Source of the DNA: Botrytis cinerea B05.10
Taxonomy: Eukaryota > Ascomycota > Leotiomycetes > Helotiales > Sclerotiniaceae
Direction of reading: 5' to 3'
DNA length: 64,000 nucleotides
Assembly (NCBI RefSeq): GCF_000143535.2
Contig: NC_037314.1
Coordinates: 2,232,001-2,296,000 of the forward strand
Shown: positions 25,551 to 37,539 of the stretch, in pieces
Layout of the letters: every line of letters starts with the position of its first letter
Position numbering within the stretch: the stretch's first letter is position 1
The notes under the pieces: model-generated
The model's database searches: none
Told to the model about the DNA's origin: nothing
What the model saw: the letters and a program-made list of their open reading frames with translations, nothing else
Made by a program: the position numbers and the translations under genes

Positions 25551-26696
25551 AGAAAAGACGAATATCATTGAATTTAACGCAGGTAGAAACGGGACATTAC
25601 TTTCTATGAGAAGATAAAAGATGTTGGATGAATGAAAAGATTATCAAGGCGTTATAAGTATGAATGAACTAGAGGGTTGGAGCTGGCTACGTTGTATTTC
25701 ATATTTTTTTTAGGGATTGAATTTCTGGTCTATCATATCATGACGAAGATGGATGGGTTTTGTTCAGATACCTCTTATTGATAATTTTTTTTTTTTTTTT
25801 CTCGAAATGAGTGTAGAAAATAGATAATTCTGCAAGATAGAAACGAAATCCGAGTTCTTGGAATCTTTGCTCCTCTACTTCAATATAAATTTGATTGCAC
25901 AAACGTTCTAAGTGTTCTATGATGTATATCTAGAGCTCTATCATTCTCTGCACACAATGTAGAATATGCACGTCTCGCCAATTACTACCTTCCGTTTACA
26001 TCACCGCCTCGCGCTGCGAGGAAATCATCAAAGAATCGTGTATTCTACGATTCGAAATCTATCTCGAGGGGGTAGGATGGGATTGTAGCAGTAGTGTGGA
26101 ATGGAATTCTTGTTCTGTTATGCGATGGATCAGAAAATCGTAAGTGTTCGCAGATGTATCATGTTGGGTCATGAAGAGGGATTTGTGGATATAGATTAAT
26201 GATAGATGGTAGGTTTGTATTTCGTATTTTTGAGGGTCGAGATGATGGATTTGATGAGGTGGATATGGAGAAACTGGGTGACTCATTTCTTGTAGGATTA
26301 CCACTTTTGACGCAGATTTCTCGGCTTTGCGTTTTTGTGGATCTATCATTCATCATCTTTCTCTTTTTATTTTGGTGATTGGAGATAGATTCTAACCTTT
26401 CTAAGATATTTGGTCTAGGAAGCTGGTATCCTGGTTCTCGTGACAAATGTCGAATGGATGGGGAGGTCGCGTGTTAAGGGTCGAAAAGTATTCGCCGAGG
26501 TTTTATATATAGAGAGAAACTAGGCGATGGAGGGTATATGTTGGTGGAAAAACAGCCCAAGGTGTTAGGGTTCTGTTTTTGAATATTCGGTAGATAGTGT
26601 AGAATTTCGAAAATGCTCGGGAATATCCTGTACGCTCTGCTCCGTAGAAGCAGGAAAAATGTGAACAAAAATGACTTTGGTATTAAATTACTAAAA
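25551..26696. other. Convergent intergenic region
   Basis: A T-run lies at about 25785-25800. Overlapping minus-strand frames at 26059-26446 begin 'MIDPQKRKAEKSASK', which recalls a bZIP basic region only faintly; I do not support a gene. Confidence 0.4.
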
Positions 26697-28007
26697 CTAT
26701 AGATATCGTTGATGATTATTATTGAAAGAGAAACTGGGAAGCTGAGGCGATTGATCTATCACCGTACAAGATCCCTGGACTCCCTTAGATTCGTCTTTCG
26801 CATAATTGTAAGTCTCGATTGTGACGCCTCGCTCAATAACGATACCTCTTTCCTCGTCGTCCGTATCGGCAAGTTCGTGTGAGTTACTTCGATCTTGTTT
26901 GGATCCGGATTTCGAGCTCCAGAATTTACTCGATTTGGAAGTGTTTTGTTCGGATCGGTTGAAAGTACCAACGAGCTTGGGGTAGTAGAGTTTCCAGAAG
27001 CCTACACTTGGTGGCGTGCATGCGCAAAACTGGATGGTTGGTTAGGAAAGATATTCAGTCAATCGGTGGTAGAATTTATACTTACGAGGCCGAGATAGAG
27101 TTCTACGGAACTCCATATGTATACGGGATATGCGGTCCAGGTTCTATCGTAATTAGACGTAGAGTACCATACGTAAACCGTCCGAACGATACTTGCGGTA
27201 GAGGCGATGAAGCCAATTGCGAAAAGCATGCAGAGAGATATCCTTTGCTTGGTGGGCAGTTGCAATTTCCATACTGTATGCATTGGTAAAATCACAACTA
27301 TATAATCGCTAATTCCGTTACAGATGGCCGTGAAGAGGAGATGGACTTCTTGGTTAATGCAATTTGGCTGGGGTTTGAAGGAAACAGCCCAGTAATCAGA
27401 GACTGGTCTTAAAGATAGTCAGTCAAGTGAGGTTGAACTGGGTGTCGTTATCGATGCTTACCTGCACTGGAATGTCAAAGTAATAGCGAAAATAGAGCCG
27501 TGCAAGAGCATGTATATCATAACCCCTTGTGCAACGCGTCGAAGTTTAGGAGCTCCATTTTCGAACAACCGAGCAATAAGCCACAGCATGGAAATTCTTA
27601 TAGGAGTGAGCGCCAGAGTAAACAGAATTTGCGTTGTGTAGATGCATTTGAGACCAAGGGTAAGCGAATCATAGGGAACATCCCAAGCGTGGACATCCCA
27701 TCCAACATATGTTTCAACAAAAATGCTCACGACAGCAAAACCAGTAATGGGTATCTGAGACTCTACGTTAATTTATTTCGAGTCATCTGAGAAGCTTGGA
27801 GATACTAACCATGCTAAAAAGAGCCAACCAATCATCCAAACCAAAACATTTTGATATGTACAAGCGAGTATAGATGCGAATTGCCAGCATGGCCAACACG
27901 ATCGGGTAAAATACTCCATGGACAATGAAGAGGGATGGCCCGTATCTTTCGGGGTTGACGTAATTAGGAACGGGCCAGTCCAATGTGGCTGTGATGTCGA
28001 TATACAT
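26697..28007 (-). CDS. Rhodopsin-domain (PTH11/SAT4-type) integral membrane protein
   Basis: Four exons: 28007-27810, 27754-27462, 27407-27086, 27029-26697, with introns of 55, 54 and 56 nt; 381 aa. The start at 28007 gives 'MYIDITATLDWPVPNYVNPE', the standard beginning of this family; upstream in-frame sequence offers only a GTG. Seven transmembrane segments alternate with loops; typical family features are 'FGLDDWLALFSMI' after TM2, 'GLKCIYTTQILFTLALTPIR' in TM3 and 'FQCRPVSDYWAV' before TM5. The last exon codes a hydrophilic tail with Ser/Lys and 'DTDDEERGIVIERG'. Such proteins are GPCR-like and some, like Magnaporthe PTH11, sense surfaces, but most are uncharacterised. Confidence 0.88.
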
Positions 28008-29895
28008 GATGAAAGAAAGTTGCACTGGTATAACGGAACCGTTAAAAAGAGAAAAGCAGCATCAAAACAGATCTTGAGGACTTGAGTCCCGTTATATGAA
28101 AATTCATAATGCGATACTCTTGCCCGCGAGTCAATGAGGCGGCTGGATGGGGTACAAGATCTATCACACACATCCCTCCATTGTTGAGGGGTTTGAATGA
28201 GGATTTTCGGACATAAGCATTGTGGATAGCACGTCAATGACTTTTATCAATAGACGAACATATGCCGGGATTGGCCTTTAAGTTCCACGTTACGGTCGTA
28301 TGGCCAATCATAGGAATTCCACCGAGCTGGTAGTTGAAATTCTCCGTAATATAAAGAAAAAGCAGGCGATCCGTCAAACTAAGGGGGGAGACGTGCGTCA
28401 AGACCCCGCTTGCTAGCTGCTGATCCTCCGAAAATTAGATCAAGCCACAGAGGAAGGTGCCCAGTGCGCAGTGCATTTCTGGTTGGACGCCGGAGCTACA
28501 GAAAACCAGGCACGCGATTTTTTCCATTGTGGCCTTTTCTGTAATGGTGGCCGAAGCTATAAAAGCTACTTTCCTGATCTTTGTGCTGGTGGTGTTGAGT
28601 GGTTCAACAATTCCGATAAGTGCGAACCGACCCGAAGCTACCGTTCAATGCCGCAATGTTCTGTTTTTCATGCCATGACTCGAGTAAACGAGAAAGAGCT
28701 CTGGACTAGGAGTCCTCTAGAGAAAAGATATGAAAACGCCAGTAATTTTCGACGTGGCTTGGCGAAAGAGGCGAAAGCGGTTTCGGAGTCTATCCAAATT
28801 TTAAATGACTTATAAAGGAAACGATGTGAAATATAGTCGAGACAGGACACCTGTATCCAATTCAAATCGAGTTTTATTGGTACGTCAAGTACTACCCTGC
28901 ACGCAGGGAAGCATCAAGATTTGAACGAATTGACACAAGGCTTGATGAAGTTCGACCACTCGGAATATTTACGATAGAGTTCAAATATAAACGCCCGGAA
29001 GATTAATGATAGATCTCGAACTTGAACCCTTTAAGTGTTAAGTTTGTGGCAACTGATTCTAGAGACTCATGAATGCGTCGGCCTTAGACGTACACACGTG
29101 GCTAATCCACTGGGCGGACAGGGCAAGACTATTTTGACTTCCGGCACTGAGATGCACTGGTCTAGACCTGTCAGCTTCTCGTTCCTACAAGACTAAAACT
29201 CCCTGCATAACACAATAACTCGGTGTCCATAGAGTAGAGTTGAGGTTCAAGAAGCATAGTGGGAGAGCTTAAGCTCACCACAACCAATTCATGAGGCGTC
29301 AACACACCATCCGTGGGAAATTTTAGTCAAATGCTTATACAATCATGGGAAGCTCACTGATGACATACATTAAATTAACAACCATATTCTTTGGTACATC
29401 TCCAACCACCTTTTTGACAGTAAATTCTTTGTCAAGTCAAAGTGTTCCAATGTCCCCAAACAGTTCTGGAACTCTCTCCAATGCTTCCGTGGTTCAAGGA
29501 GAAAAAGGGGGGAATAAACATTTCAACATCCATATAGAGCTGAGAAATAACAGGATTGGCGAAGTGTAAAAGAAAGGAGACAGAAAATCAACTTTCGTTT
29601 GCAATGCACTTTCGGTACCAGCACGTGACAGCGCGACTTGCTTCTTATTCATTACCACCCTTCACCTTGGTCACCGAGAAATTTCTACAGAAAACACTTA
29701 CCTTTCCATTTTCTTCCCCACGACTCAAAAAGGCACTGAGTATCTAGGCCAAGCGCACATTTCGTCTTCTATGTTTTAGATAACTTAATCTCAATCTTAC
29801 ACTTCAATCAAACAACAAATCAGTAATATTATTGAATAAATCTCGACGCGATTTATTGTGGCTTGAGATTTCTTGAGATTTCTTGTTACTTAATG
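28008..29895. other. Divergent intergenic region
   Basis: About 1.9 kb without a supportable gene. Short frames at 28457-28815 and 29345-29747 lack motifs. The promoters of the rhodopsin-domain and first DUF7918 genes should lie at the ends. Confidence 0.4.
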
Positions 29896-31225
29896 ATGGC
29901 CGTCCTCGAGAACGTTCGTGGGGTCAAAGTTACAGTATGCACCGATGACCAAGTTCTCCAAGAGTATGACGACGACGAGCCTGAGGATGTCCCAGCTGTA
30001 GAGGTTGGAGGATATGATAGAGCTTCCAAAACGGTTTCCAAATATATTGAAGCGACCACCGGCAAAGCGTTTTATATCAAACTCGAGATAACCAAAGCAT
30101 ACAAACTTGACTCTCCGATTGTTTCCTTTCATGTTTTTGTTGATGGGATTAAAGTTGTTTCGAAACACGGCGGCAAGAAAGACATTCCTCTGTGAGCATC
30201 CCAATCTTGAAGGGCAGCTTTCTCCTGGAGTCCTCCGTGATGGGGTACTCCCTGGTTGAATGGCTATGATTTTTTTTCGATTTCCTATGCTTATAGATTA
30301 ACCTTCTATCTAGGACTATGGAAGTAAAAGGTGTCAAAAATGAGCTGGATAACAGGCAAGCTTTCATGATGCCATTCAAGTTCGGCGAAATAATCACAAG
30401 TGATTAGACGTTGTTTCTAGAAGAATTCAGCACCTTCTTACTAACCTTTTCGAAGGCACCGATGATTCGAAATTGGCATCTTCAAAAGAAGATGCAACCC
30501 GGCTGAGTGCTGTTGGAGAGATCATGGTAAAAGTTTATCGTAAAAGTCAAGAGCGTCCATCGGCTAGCAGAAATCGCCTTAGGATGAATCTTGCAGTTGA
30601 TAAATCAATGCTGGTTCACGAAAAGGCGCTCAAGGGCCGAGCTATGTCGCACGGTACTGTGTAAGCATCAGCCGCATACCAAGATTCTGATAGACGATGA
30701 ATATATTCTAACGAATAAACTTACCTTAGACTAGGAGCTCCTCAACCTATAATTGCAAGTCGTCACTTCCGAACGAGCTTCCTAGACGGGAAAGACTATC
30801 CAATCGCTATATTTCAATTCAAATACAGGTCTAAAGGTTAGAAACACCCTGTAGCAAGTTCATAGAAGTTAACAGTAGTCGCAGAATCACTCAAGTCTCT
30901 CTTGATACTCGAGAGAACCCCAGAACCATCCCCCTCTCCACCTCCTGCTCCAGTTTCAAATGGTGCTTCAGGACCGTTTGACTTTGAGAGCCTTGATGCA
31001 ACCCAGAAAGCTAAGCTTCAGGAGTTTCTAGGAAACTTAATGGTGTGTTCAATCTATCATCTCTCGCACCACTGCTAACTATATCTCTACCAGGGAAATG
31101 GAGCTCAATCCAAAGGAGAGAGAAAGATCAAGCGGGAAAGAGAGGAAACTGATTCTAAGACCAACAAGCGATCAAAAAGAGGCAAGCGTGTGGAGATTGA
31201 TTTGACAGGAGACAATTCGGACTGA
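29896..31225 (+). CDS. DUF7918-type protein A
   Basis: Six exons: 29896-30191, 30314-30399, 30456-30660, 30730-30836, 30885-31042, 31094-31225; 327 aa. A second ATG sits one codon upstream at 29893. It begins 'MAVLENVRGVKVTV' followed by the acidic 'LQEYDDDEPEDV'. 'ASKTVSKYIEATTGKAFYIK' matches the core of fungal DUF7918 proteins, a beta-rich domain of unknown function. The last 110 residues are disordered: a Pro-rich segment, a short helical 'TQKAKLQEFLGNLM', a basic cluster (KRSKRGKR, likely nuclear signal) and a terminal 'VEIDLTGDNSD', which looks like a SUMO-interacting motif. It is a paralogue of the gene at 32699-33894, with matching introns except for an extra 122-nt first intron. Confidence 0.8.
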
Positions 31226-32698
31226 ATTATGAGCGAATATTCAGAAGAGGTCTCAGGGTTTTAAAAGATAAACGGCGGCGTTTTCAACGATTGTTTTCGG
31301 GCTTCTATGGGTCAGCTGGGGTGTGTTAAGACTTTTTCCATCGCGCAACTTTGAATTACGGATAGGCCGGGGACGTTTTAACGTCAATGATAATAACTCG
31401 GCATTTGCATCAAGAACGGGTCAAATAGCTAAGGCTTATTGATTCTGGCATACTAGCTAGCTAAAGCCCAACTAATTATGAAAGTTCATTTCTTTAGCAC
31501 CTCAATCCACACAACCATTTGGAAAATGCACATCCATTCCAACATCCACAGCAATGACAAATATGATAGCTTTGAGGCATCTATTACAAGCCTTTGTGAT
31601 ATACCCTCAAGTACCATATTCGAAGACAGAAAAACCCCCTCTATAAAAAACCCCCCGTTTTAAACTTCCAAACTTCCAGACTTCCAGACTTCCACCAGAA
31701 CCTCTCTTAACCTACCATGAACAACAACAAACACAGCAACAACAACAACAACAACAACAAGAACAAGAAGAAGAAGAAGAAGAAGAAGAAGAAGAAGAAG
31801 CACAACAATAAAACAATACCAAATCCATCATTCTCCACTCCACTCCACAGCCGATGTAGCAGCTACAGACAAAATCTCCAGGCAATCGAATCCTTCAAAC
31901 ATCCTCGCAGCGGCAGCGGCAGCACAGCACAGCACACCCGGCCCATGATACAGACGGACCCCTTACCTCTCTCGATCCCGATCCCCACCGTTATCTTTTC
32001 CTACCAGATTCTTATCTCATGATGATCTGGCGGCAGATATAAACTAGATTGATGTCTATAATTCAATAATAGTTTAATATGAGAAAATTGATGTAGAAGT
32101 TATGTATAAAATAAAAAAACATTCAAAATTTTCTCTCGCTTGTGGGTGCCAGGCCAGGTGGAGACTTGGAGATGCGGATTTGTGATGAGCTAGAGTTTGA
32201 AGAACTGTAGTATTGATCGATGAGACAATAGTGCTATTTGAACCTTCTTATGTTGTCATTCCATTGAGAAACTTTCGAATAAATATGGTAATGGAGTAGC
32301 TCGCACTAAATTTGTCTTGCGGCATGTAATTTCGATGGGAAGTTGCACTGCAGGCGACGATGTAGCTTTCCATATTGGAACTTCATGTTGTCAAATTTAC
32401 TCTTTATTGGTTTTCTGATATGGCAGATTGAATTCAATAATCTAGTAAAGTTCTGCAAGAGCACATAAAGAGAAAAATCTAGATTCGAGTTGATGTGACG
32501 CCATTGAGCCATTGCGCCATGAAAGTGTTTTTACTCCCCATTGGTTACGCCACCAAACCCATTGAATATCTTCCCATACCTCATAAATGACCAGGGTATA
32601 TTTGGCAAACCAAAGATTGACTAGAAAACTGAAAACGCCCCAGATTAAAATGCAAATGATATCCCCGTTGTTTTAAACTTGTAGATGTGGCTCCACTA
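31226..32698. other. Convergent region between DUF7918 paralogues
   Basis: Holds the two 3' UTRs, an AAC/AAG microsatellite (31718-31802) and no supported gene. The 101-codon frame at 31717-32022 is produced by the microsatellite. Confidence 0.5.
31718..31802. repeat. (AAC)n(AAG)n microsatellite
   Basis: A block of AAC triplets passes directly into about 13 AAG triplets. Confidence 0.9.
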
Positions 32699-33894
32699 TC
32701 ACGCTTCTTCGTCAGAACTTGCAGTAAGATCAACAATCTCCGTTGTTCTGGATCTCTTTCTTCGTTCTTGGTTTGAACTTCCTTCACCGTTATCCCTCTC
32801 ACGCTTGATTTTTCTCTCGGGGGTATTAGAAGCGCGACCCATCTACAAAAAGTATTAGCTTATGTATGCCTTAATATCACTATCACTATACTACTTACAG
32901 CAATTCCTTCGTTGCGTAGAAATGCCTTGAGGCGCTCCTTTTGAGCAGCGCTCAAACTAACAAGATTGATATCTGGCGCAGGATCTGGTGTTGGGCTCTC
33001 TTCCGGCTCGGGGGTTCGCTCAATAATCAATAATTGCTTGAGAGATTCTATGTCTATATCAGCAATGCCTTCGAGTTCTGTTGCAGTCTGATGTACCTTT
33101 GGACCGATACTTAAACTTGTAAATAGCTATGGGATAGTCTTCGCCATCAAGTTTTGTTAGTTGGACGTAATTCTGTGCAGGAATAATAGTCTCCGGTGAA
33201 TATCTAAGATCGTAAGTTGACCCGCGAGTGCATAATCATGGCCTAACATACGAAACACTGTGGGATTTTGCTTGGCCTTTCAGCGCCTTCTCATGAAACT
33301 TTCCGGGGATGGCCCGATATTCATATTCGCTAGGTCTTGATGGTGTGGATTCAGATCCACGCCAGATCTTGATCTCGATAGTGCCAACTTTTTCCGCCTT
33401 CACCTTGTCTTTGCTAAGGCTCGAGAGCCGAGCTTCATCACTTGCTTCGCATATTTAGCAAATAAGTCGATAGAGTTAACAATATAGTGGAAGAACGTAC
33501 ATATATCAAGTTCAGAAAACCTGTAATGTTGCCTCGCATACCGTTCTGCGCTGCCTCCTGACATAGGATAAAAGATGAGTGGTCCGTCGAAAGTGAGAGT
33601 AGATTCTAGATAAGGGTACTTAGCCACCTTCCCTTCGGCATAATTACCGTCCGCATACACCTTTATGAAGAGGTTTGGTGAATCCATCTTGAAACCAGAT
33701 GATATATGGCATTTAATACCGAAAGCCGCACCAGTAACAGCCTCGATGTATTTAGCCACTGTTCTTGAACTTTGATATTTGCCGACCGGACCTGGTTTAA
33801 TTTCTACCTCCTCGTCGTCATCATACTCTTCAAGTCTCTCTCCATTGACTTCAAAATAAAATTCCAGGCCTGGAAGTTTGTCGAGAACAGCCAT
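32699..33894 (-). CDS. DUF7918-type protein B
   Basis: Five exons: 33894-33501, 33444-33252, 33203-33097, 33047-32899, 32842-32699, with introns of 48-56 nt; 328 aa. The ATG at 33894 gives 'MAVLDKLPGLEFYFEVNGE', parallel to paralogue A. Shared core: 'LEEYDDDEE', 'SSRTVAKYIEAVTGAAFGIK', 'HEKALKGQAKSHSVS', 'DGEDYPIAIYKFKYRSKESL' and 'LLIIERTPEPEE'. The C-terminus has a basic nuclear-type cluster ('QERRKRSR') followed by 'TEIVDLTASSDEEA', very close to a canonical SUMO-interacting motif with an acidic flank. Exon 3 has exactly the same length (107 nt) and phase as exon 4 of A. Function is unknown. Confidence 0.8.
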
Positions 33895-34668
33895 TTTGGG
33901 AGTTGAAATCTTCGACACGTTCGAGGTTTGCAGTTGAATAGAAATGTATGTACTGTAAACAATCCAAGAAGTCAGTTGATCTTCCGAAGCTAACGGCAGG
34001 CTCAAGTATTGAAGAATATTGTGGGTAATTGCGATACATACTGATCGACTTGCGATGCTAATATTAGTGATGATTAATTAAGCTGCCGTGTATAATCGAA
34101 ACGACAACTTGATCTTGAATGCCTGTGGAACTGTAGGACTTTTGTCAGGAAGTAAGTTTCCGACAACAAAGCGATGAATATTCTAGTCGAAGGAAAGGTT
34201 TTGAGGAATCTCGTCAATATTTCCTGTCACGGCAGTCCTCCAAGTTTGACCTACCTAGAGTTAGTGAGCTTGAAACACGTGATCTACCCCACACTGGACG
34301 TTAATAGCTAGTGCTTAATGTCGTCCCAAAACTGAATTCAGCAACTAATTATGTTCTACCCTTCCCTTATTGTATGATATTCGCCTTTTTTATGATATGT
34401 GCTCTGAGTGAGACACACACATGGTCTGTAGGTCTGTTCTTTCAGCCGACCGGTAAAGTTGTTTCAAAGTGACAGATGAGGCAAATGCCGGCGTGTTTGT
34501 CTCGTTTGCATTGCATCCAGAGCAAACAGAAAAGAAATTGCATAGATTCACTAGAGCTTTTAGAGCTTTCCCCTCTCTTATCTTGCTCTATTTTGGTGAA
34601 ATCATGTTCTGGACCACTAATTTCTTGAAACTTTTCTGCTATTAACCTCCGTCAAAATATTGCAAAAC
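33895..34668. other. Divergent promoter region
   Basis: Lies between DUF7918 gene B and the MYND-like gene. The frame of gene B stays open upstream to 34005 but without sequence like paralogue A, so I treat that part as 5' UTR or intron. Confidence 0.5.
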
Positions 34669-35403
34669 ATGGCTTCTATCACCGATACTGATGCTAGCCC
34701 GCCTCCACTGGCATTAACTTGTACCATTTTCAACCTTCCAGCAAAAGACTGTGCGCGCTGTAAGTCTACCGCCTACTGTTCTTCCGAATGTCAAACCCTC
34801 GATTGGCCTCTCCACAAGACCCTTTGCAAGAAGATCACCACGATGTCTCCCCGTCCAAGTCCCACCCACAAACTCGGCATTTTGTTTTCTCCCGACAGTG
34901 AGAAACCAGAATTAGTATGGGTGAACTACAAGAAGATCGAAATTCCTGGTGTCGAAGGACAGTTTGAACTACCGGATGTCGACAGGTTCCTCACTTACGG
35001 CTCAGGCGATTCTTATGATTCCGAACAACTCCTCGTTGAGCCTCAGTTGATCATGCGAGCACGAAACATCAAACACACTCTTGCCGTTTACATGCGGGAT
35101 AATTTTGGATCTGACGGATCAAAGATGACGCAGTCTGCAAGCTCAATTACGGCTGGCAAGATGAAGCATGGCTGGAAGGGACCTCTCATTGTTGTCGCTA
35201 TGGAGGGGCAGTCTGTTCCTCAGGGCAGAATTTTGAAGATAGGCGAAATGTCTATTAGCTTTGGAACTTTTACTGCTTTTCAAAGGAGCACTGACATTGC
35301 ATTAAGAGATTTCAGGGTTATTCATGATTACTTTCTGGCTTATCCACATGGATCGGAGGGTGAGCTCACGCTGAAGGATCAGCATGGAAGCAGTATGATA
35401 TAG
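34669..35403 (+). CDS. MYND-type zinc finger protein with degenerate first knuckle
   Basis: Single exon, 244 aa; ATG at 34669 (in-frame upstream only a TTG at 34660). Residues about 17-55 are a MYND finger: 'CTIFNLPAKDCARC', then 'YCSSECQTLDWPLHKTLC'. The usual first pair Cys-x2-Cys is here Cys-x2-Phe, so one zinc ligand is absent; the later ligands, including the His and last Cys, are present. MYND domains bind proline-rich peptides. The remaining 190 residues are a globular region of unknown function, ending with 'LTLKDQHGSSMI'. This layout (short MYND plus unknown C-terminal part) is common in plant-pathogenic ascomycetes. Confidence 0.8.
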   Translation: MASITDTDASPPPLALTCTIFNLPAKDCARCKSTAYCSSECQTLDWPLHKTLCKKITTMSPRPSPTHKLGILFSPDSEKPELVWVNYKKIEIPGVEGQFELPDVDRFLTYGSGDSYDSEQLLVEPQLIMRARNIKHTLAVYMRDNFGSDGSKMTQSASSITAGKMKHGWKGPLIVVAMEGQSVPQGRILKIGEMSISFGTFTAFQRSTDIALRDFRVIHDYFLAYPHGSEGELTLKDQHGSSMI

Positions 35404-35542
35404 TTATTACATTGAGAGAAACCTTTCATAAATTGGGTATTGCCAAATAAAGGATTTCGTAGCAAATTCCAGGATAATAACATACAACTTTCATGCTTTG
35501 AGTGAATGCCCACGGTTCTCTTCTTGAATGGTTCCTACCAAT

Positions 35543-36516
35543 TCATAGTGAGGGGTTAGTCTCAGATCGGTATTGCCTCTCCATAGATGCCCAAATATCA
35601 GCTTCCAGAACCTCGCGAGGTACAAGTGTAACTGCCGTTGATTCTCGTGGAGGTCCTGAATCGTTGAAGGCTTCCACTTTCCTCTTTACTGTGCCAACTT
35701 CTAAGATTGTACCTCCAAGATATTTTTCACTTTCGACAAGTTCCAGCATCGCTTCGGCAACATATTCTGGCGTTACCCAATGCGGGTTATCTTTAGGGAG
35801 AAATGCCATCTTTTCGGGATTTTCTGTCCATAATGGAGTCTTTATGAGACCAGGTGCTACTGCACTTATGCGTACTTTGGGAATATCAGAAGCAGGGAAT
35901 TCCAATTGTGCCAATGCACGAACAAAACCTGATATAGCATGTTTCGAAGCCACATACATTGGCGTTGGAAAGAATGCAATTTGACCAGCAGTACTGGATA
36001 TATGAATAACAGTACCAGGCTTCTTCCGCTTCATGAAGTGCTCAATAGCCATTTGAGTTGCGCGTATCGGATGAGTGATGTTAATATCAAGTAATTTGTA
36101 TCGCGATTCCGAGGTTTTGTCGACGGAAGGGGGGGTGTCAGGAGGGTTCCAGAAATTGGAAAACGGCTTGGTTATCTATTAGCTACAACTTTCAATTCTG
36201 GGACGTGAAAACGAACTGGCTCAAATACGCCAGCTCCTGGGCACACAATATCAGCACCACCGAACTGCTCTGTTGCTATTTCAAACGTCTTCTGCAGTTG
36301 GGCCCATTCCGTCACGTCCGTTTTCAGAAACACGGCTTTTGCACCATTTGAAGAATCAGAATATTTGGATATCAATTCCTGAGCTTCTGGGCGCAGCGCG
36401 AGATCTGCAATGACAACATTACAGCCTTTGCCGAGTAGCAATTTTGCAAAACAGAAATTGATACCAGAGCCGGCCCCAGTGACAATGGCAGTCTTGGACT
36501 GAACGTTCATAGCCAT
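35543..36516 (-). CDS. Short-chain dehydrogenase/reductase
   Basis: Two exons, 36516-36217 and 36175-35543, joined in phase 0 by a 41-nt intron (36176-36216, GTTCGT...TAATAG); 310 aa. The NAD(P) motif 'TGAGSGI' is at residues 14-20, followed by an acidic Asp after beta-2 ('VVIADLAL'), suggesting NAD preference. The usual NNAG is replaced by 'CPGAG'. The catalytic Ser is in 'HISSTAG' and the Tyr-x3-Lys in 'MYVASKHAISGF'. 'APGLIKTPLW' follows, as in 15-hydroxyprostaglandin dehydrogenase-like fungal enzymes. The C-terminal 60 residues cover the substrate loop. The substrate is unknown. It is divergent from the sugar-transporter gene across about 1 kb. Confidence 0.87.
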
Positions 36517-37539
36517 GTTTGCGTAATTTCAGGTATCGTTTGTGATCTTGAGTGGAAGGCGTATTCCAGTTGGCATGGATGAATTTATATCAAGAATAGG
36601 GCTCAGAATACATGGACTGTACTATGTGGGTAACCAAAGACGTGTCGACGCAAGGTAGGTCCGATGATCGAAGACGGGCAAAAGGAACGTCTCAATGAGT
36701 GAACCATGAATACTTGGTTGAACACTACCACAAAAGCGTTGGTTTAACTCATAATGAAACATTCCTTCAGACGATTAAACATTGATCTCACCCCGCATTT
36801 TTTACCCCCATGTGTATCCCGGTCATTCGATGAAGCTTGAGACCAAGTAGCAAGGGAAGGTTGGGCGATGTCAAAAAACAAAGACTGCATATGAATTTGC
36901 TCGAGAGGGAAGGTTACCCGCGTTAGCTTCTGTCTTACATGCTTAAATCATCAGTGAGTGCACGGACCGACGGGATATTTCGAAAATTGACTTGGCAATA
37001 TATATTGAAACATCAGTTCGGATCTTTTGAACTTCAATTCGATGATTCATCACAGATCTAACAATAAACACGTGGATTCTGGAATCAAACAATTGAAGAT
37101 TCCATTTGCTATCAATTTTGAAAGTTCAGGAAGTGTCCTATCAGTCTACACAGCCCACTATTTATTGGATGCGAATCTTGAAACTCCAAGGTACCCCGCT
37201 TACTTTCCGCGAATCCACCGAAATCTGGGGTCCCCGCGATTTTGCTGATGCCAAATAGAAAACAATGACTCGTCCCGCTATCTTGGCCCCAGCCATGGCT
37301 GTCAAACTGTATTCGAATGAAGCCATCTATCTCTTCTATCGTCAAGCATTCCAATCTGGTAATGATCGACACTCTGCATCCTCGTGTGGGAGCACAACTG
37401 CACAAGGGATGGCATGAGAGTAACATCCTGGTGATTGTCGAGTATAAAGTCATCAGAAGCTCTCCGTTCTTTGGGAAATTGCGACACGCAAGATCGAAAG
37501 TTCTGCAACTAGTTGTTATACTCGAATCAATTTGGCACA
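36517..37539. other. Divergent promoter region (SDR / sugar transporter)
   Basis: About 1 kb between two divergent genes, with no supported ORF; overlapping frames at 37027-37660 on both strands are not consistent with a spliced gene. Confidence 0.5.

Noticed and set aside
26059..26446. Minus frames with 'IDPQKRKAEKSASK'
   Set aside because: Only a short resemblance to a bZIP basic region; two overlapping frames and no continuation.
31717..32022. 101-codon frame starting with Asn and Lys runs
   Set aside because: Made by the AAC/AAG microsatellite; the remainder has no features.
33048..33096. A 19-nt intron ending at CAACAG in DUF7918 gene B
   Set aside because: Too short to splice. The later acceptor (GACATAG) gives a 49-nt intron and restores the same 'ESLK' junction as in paralogue A.
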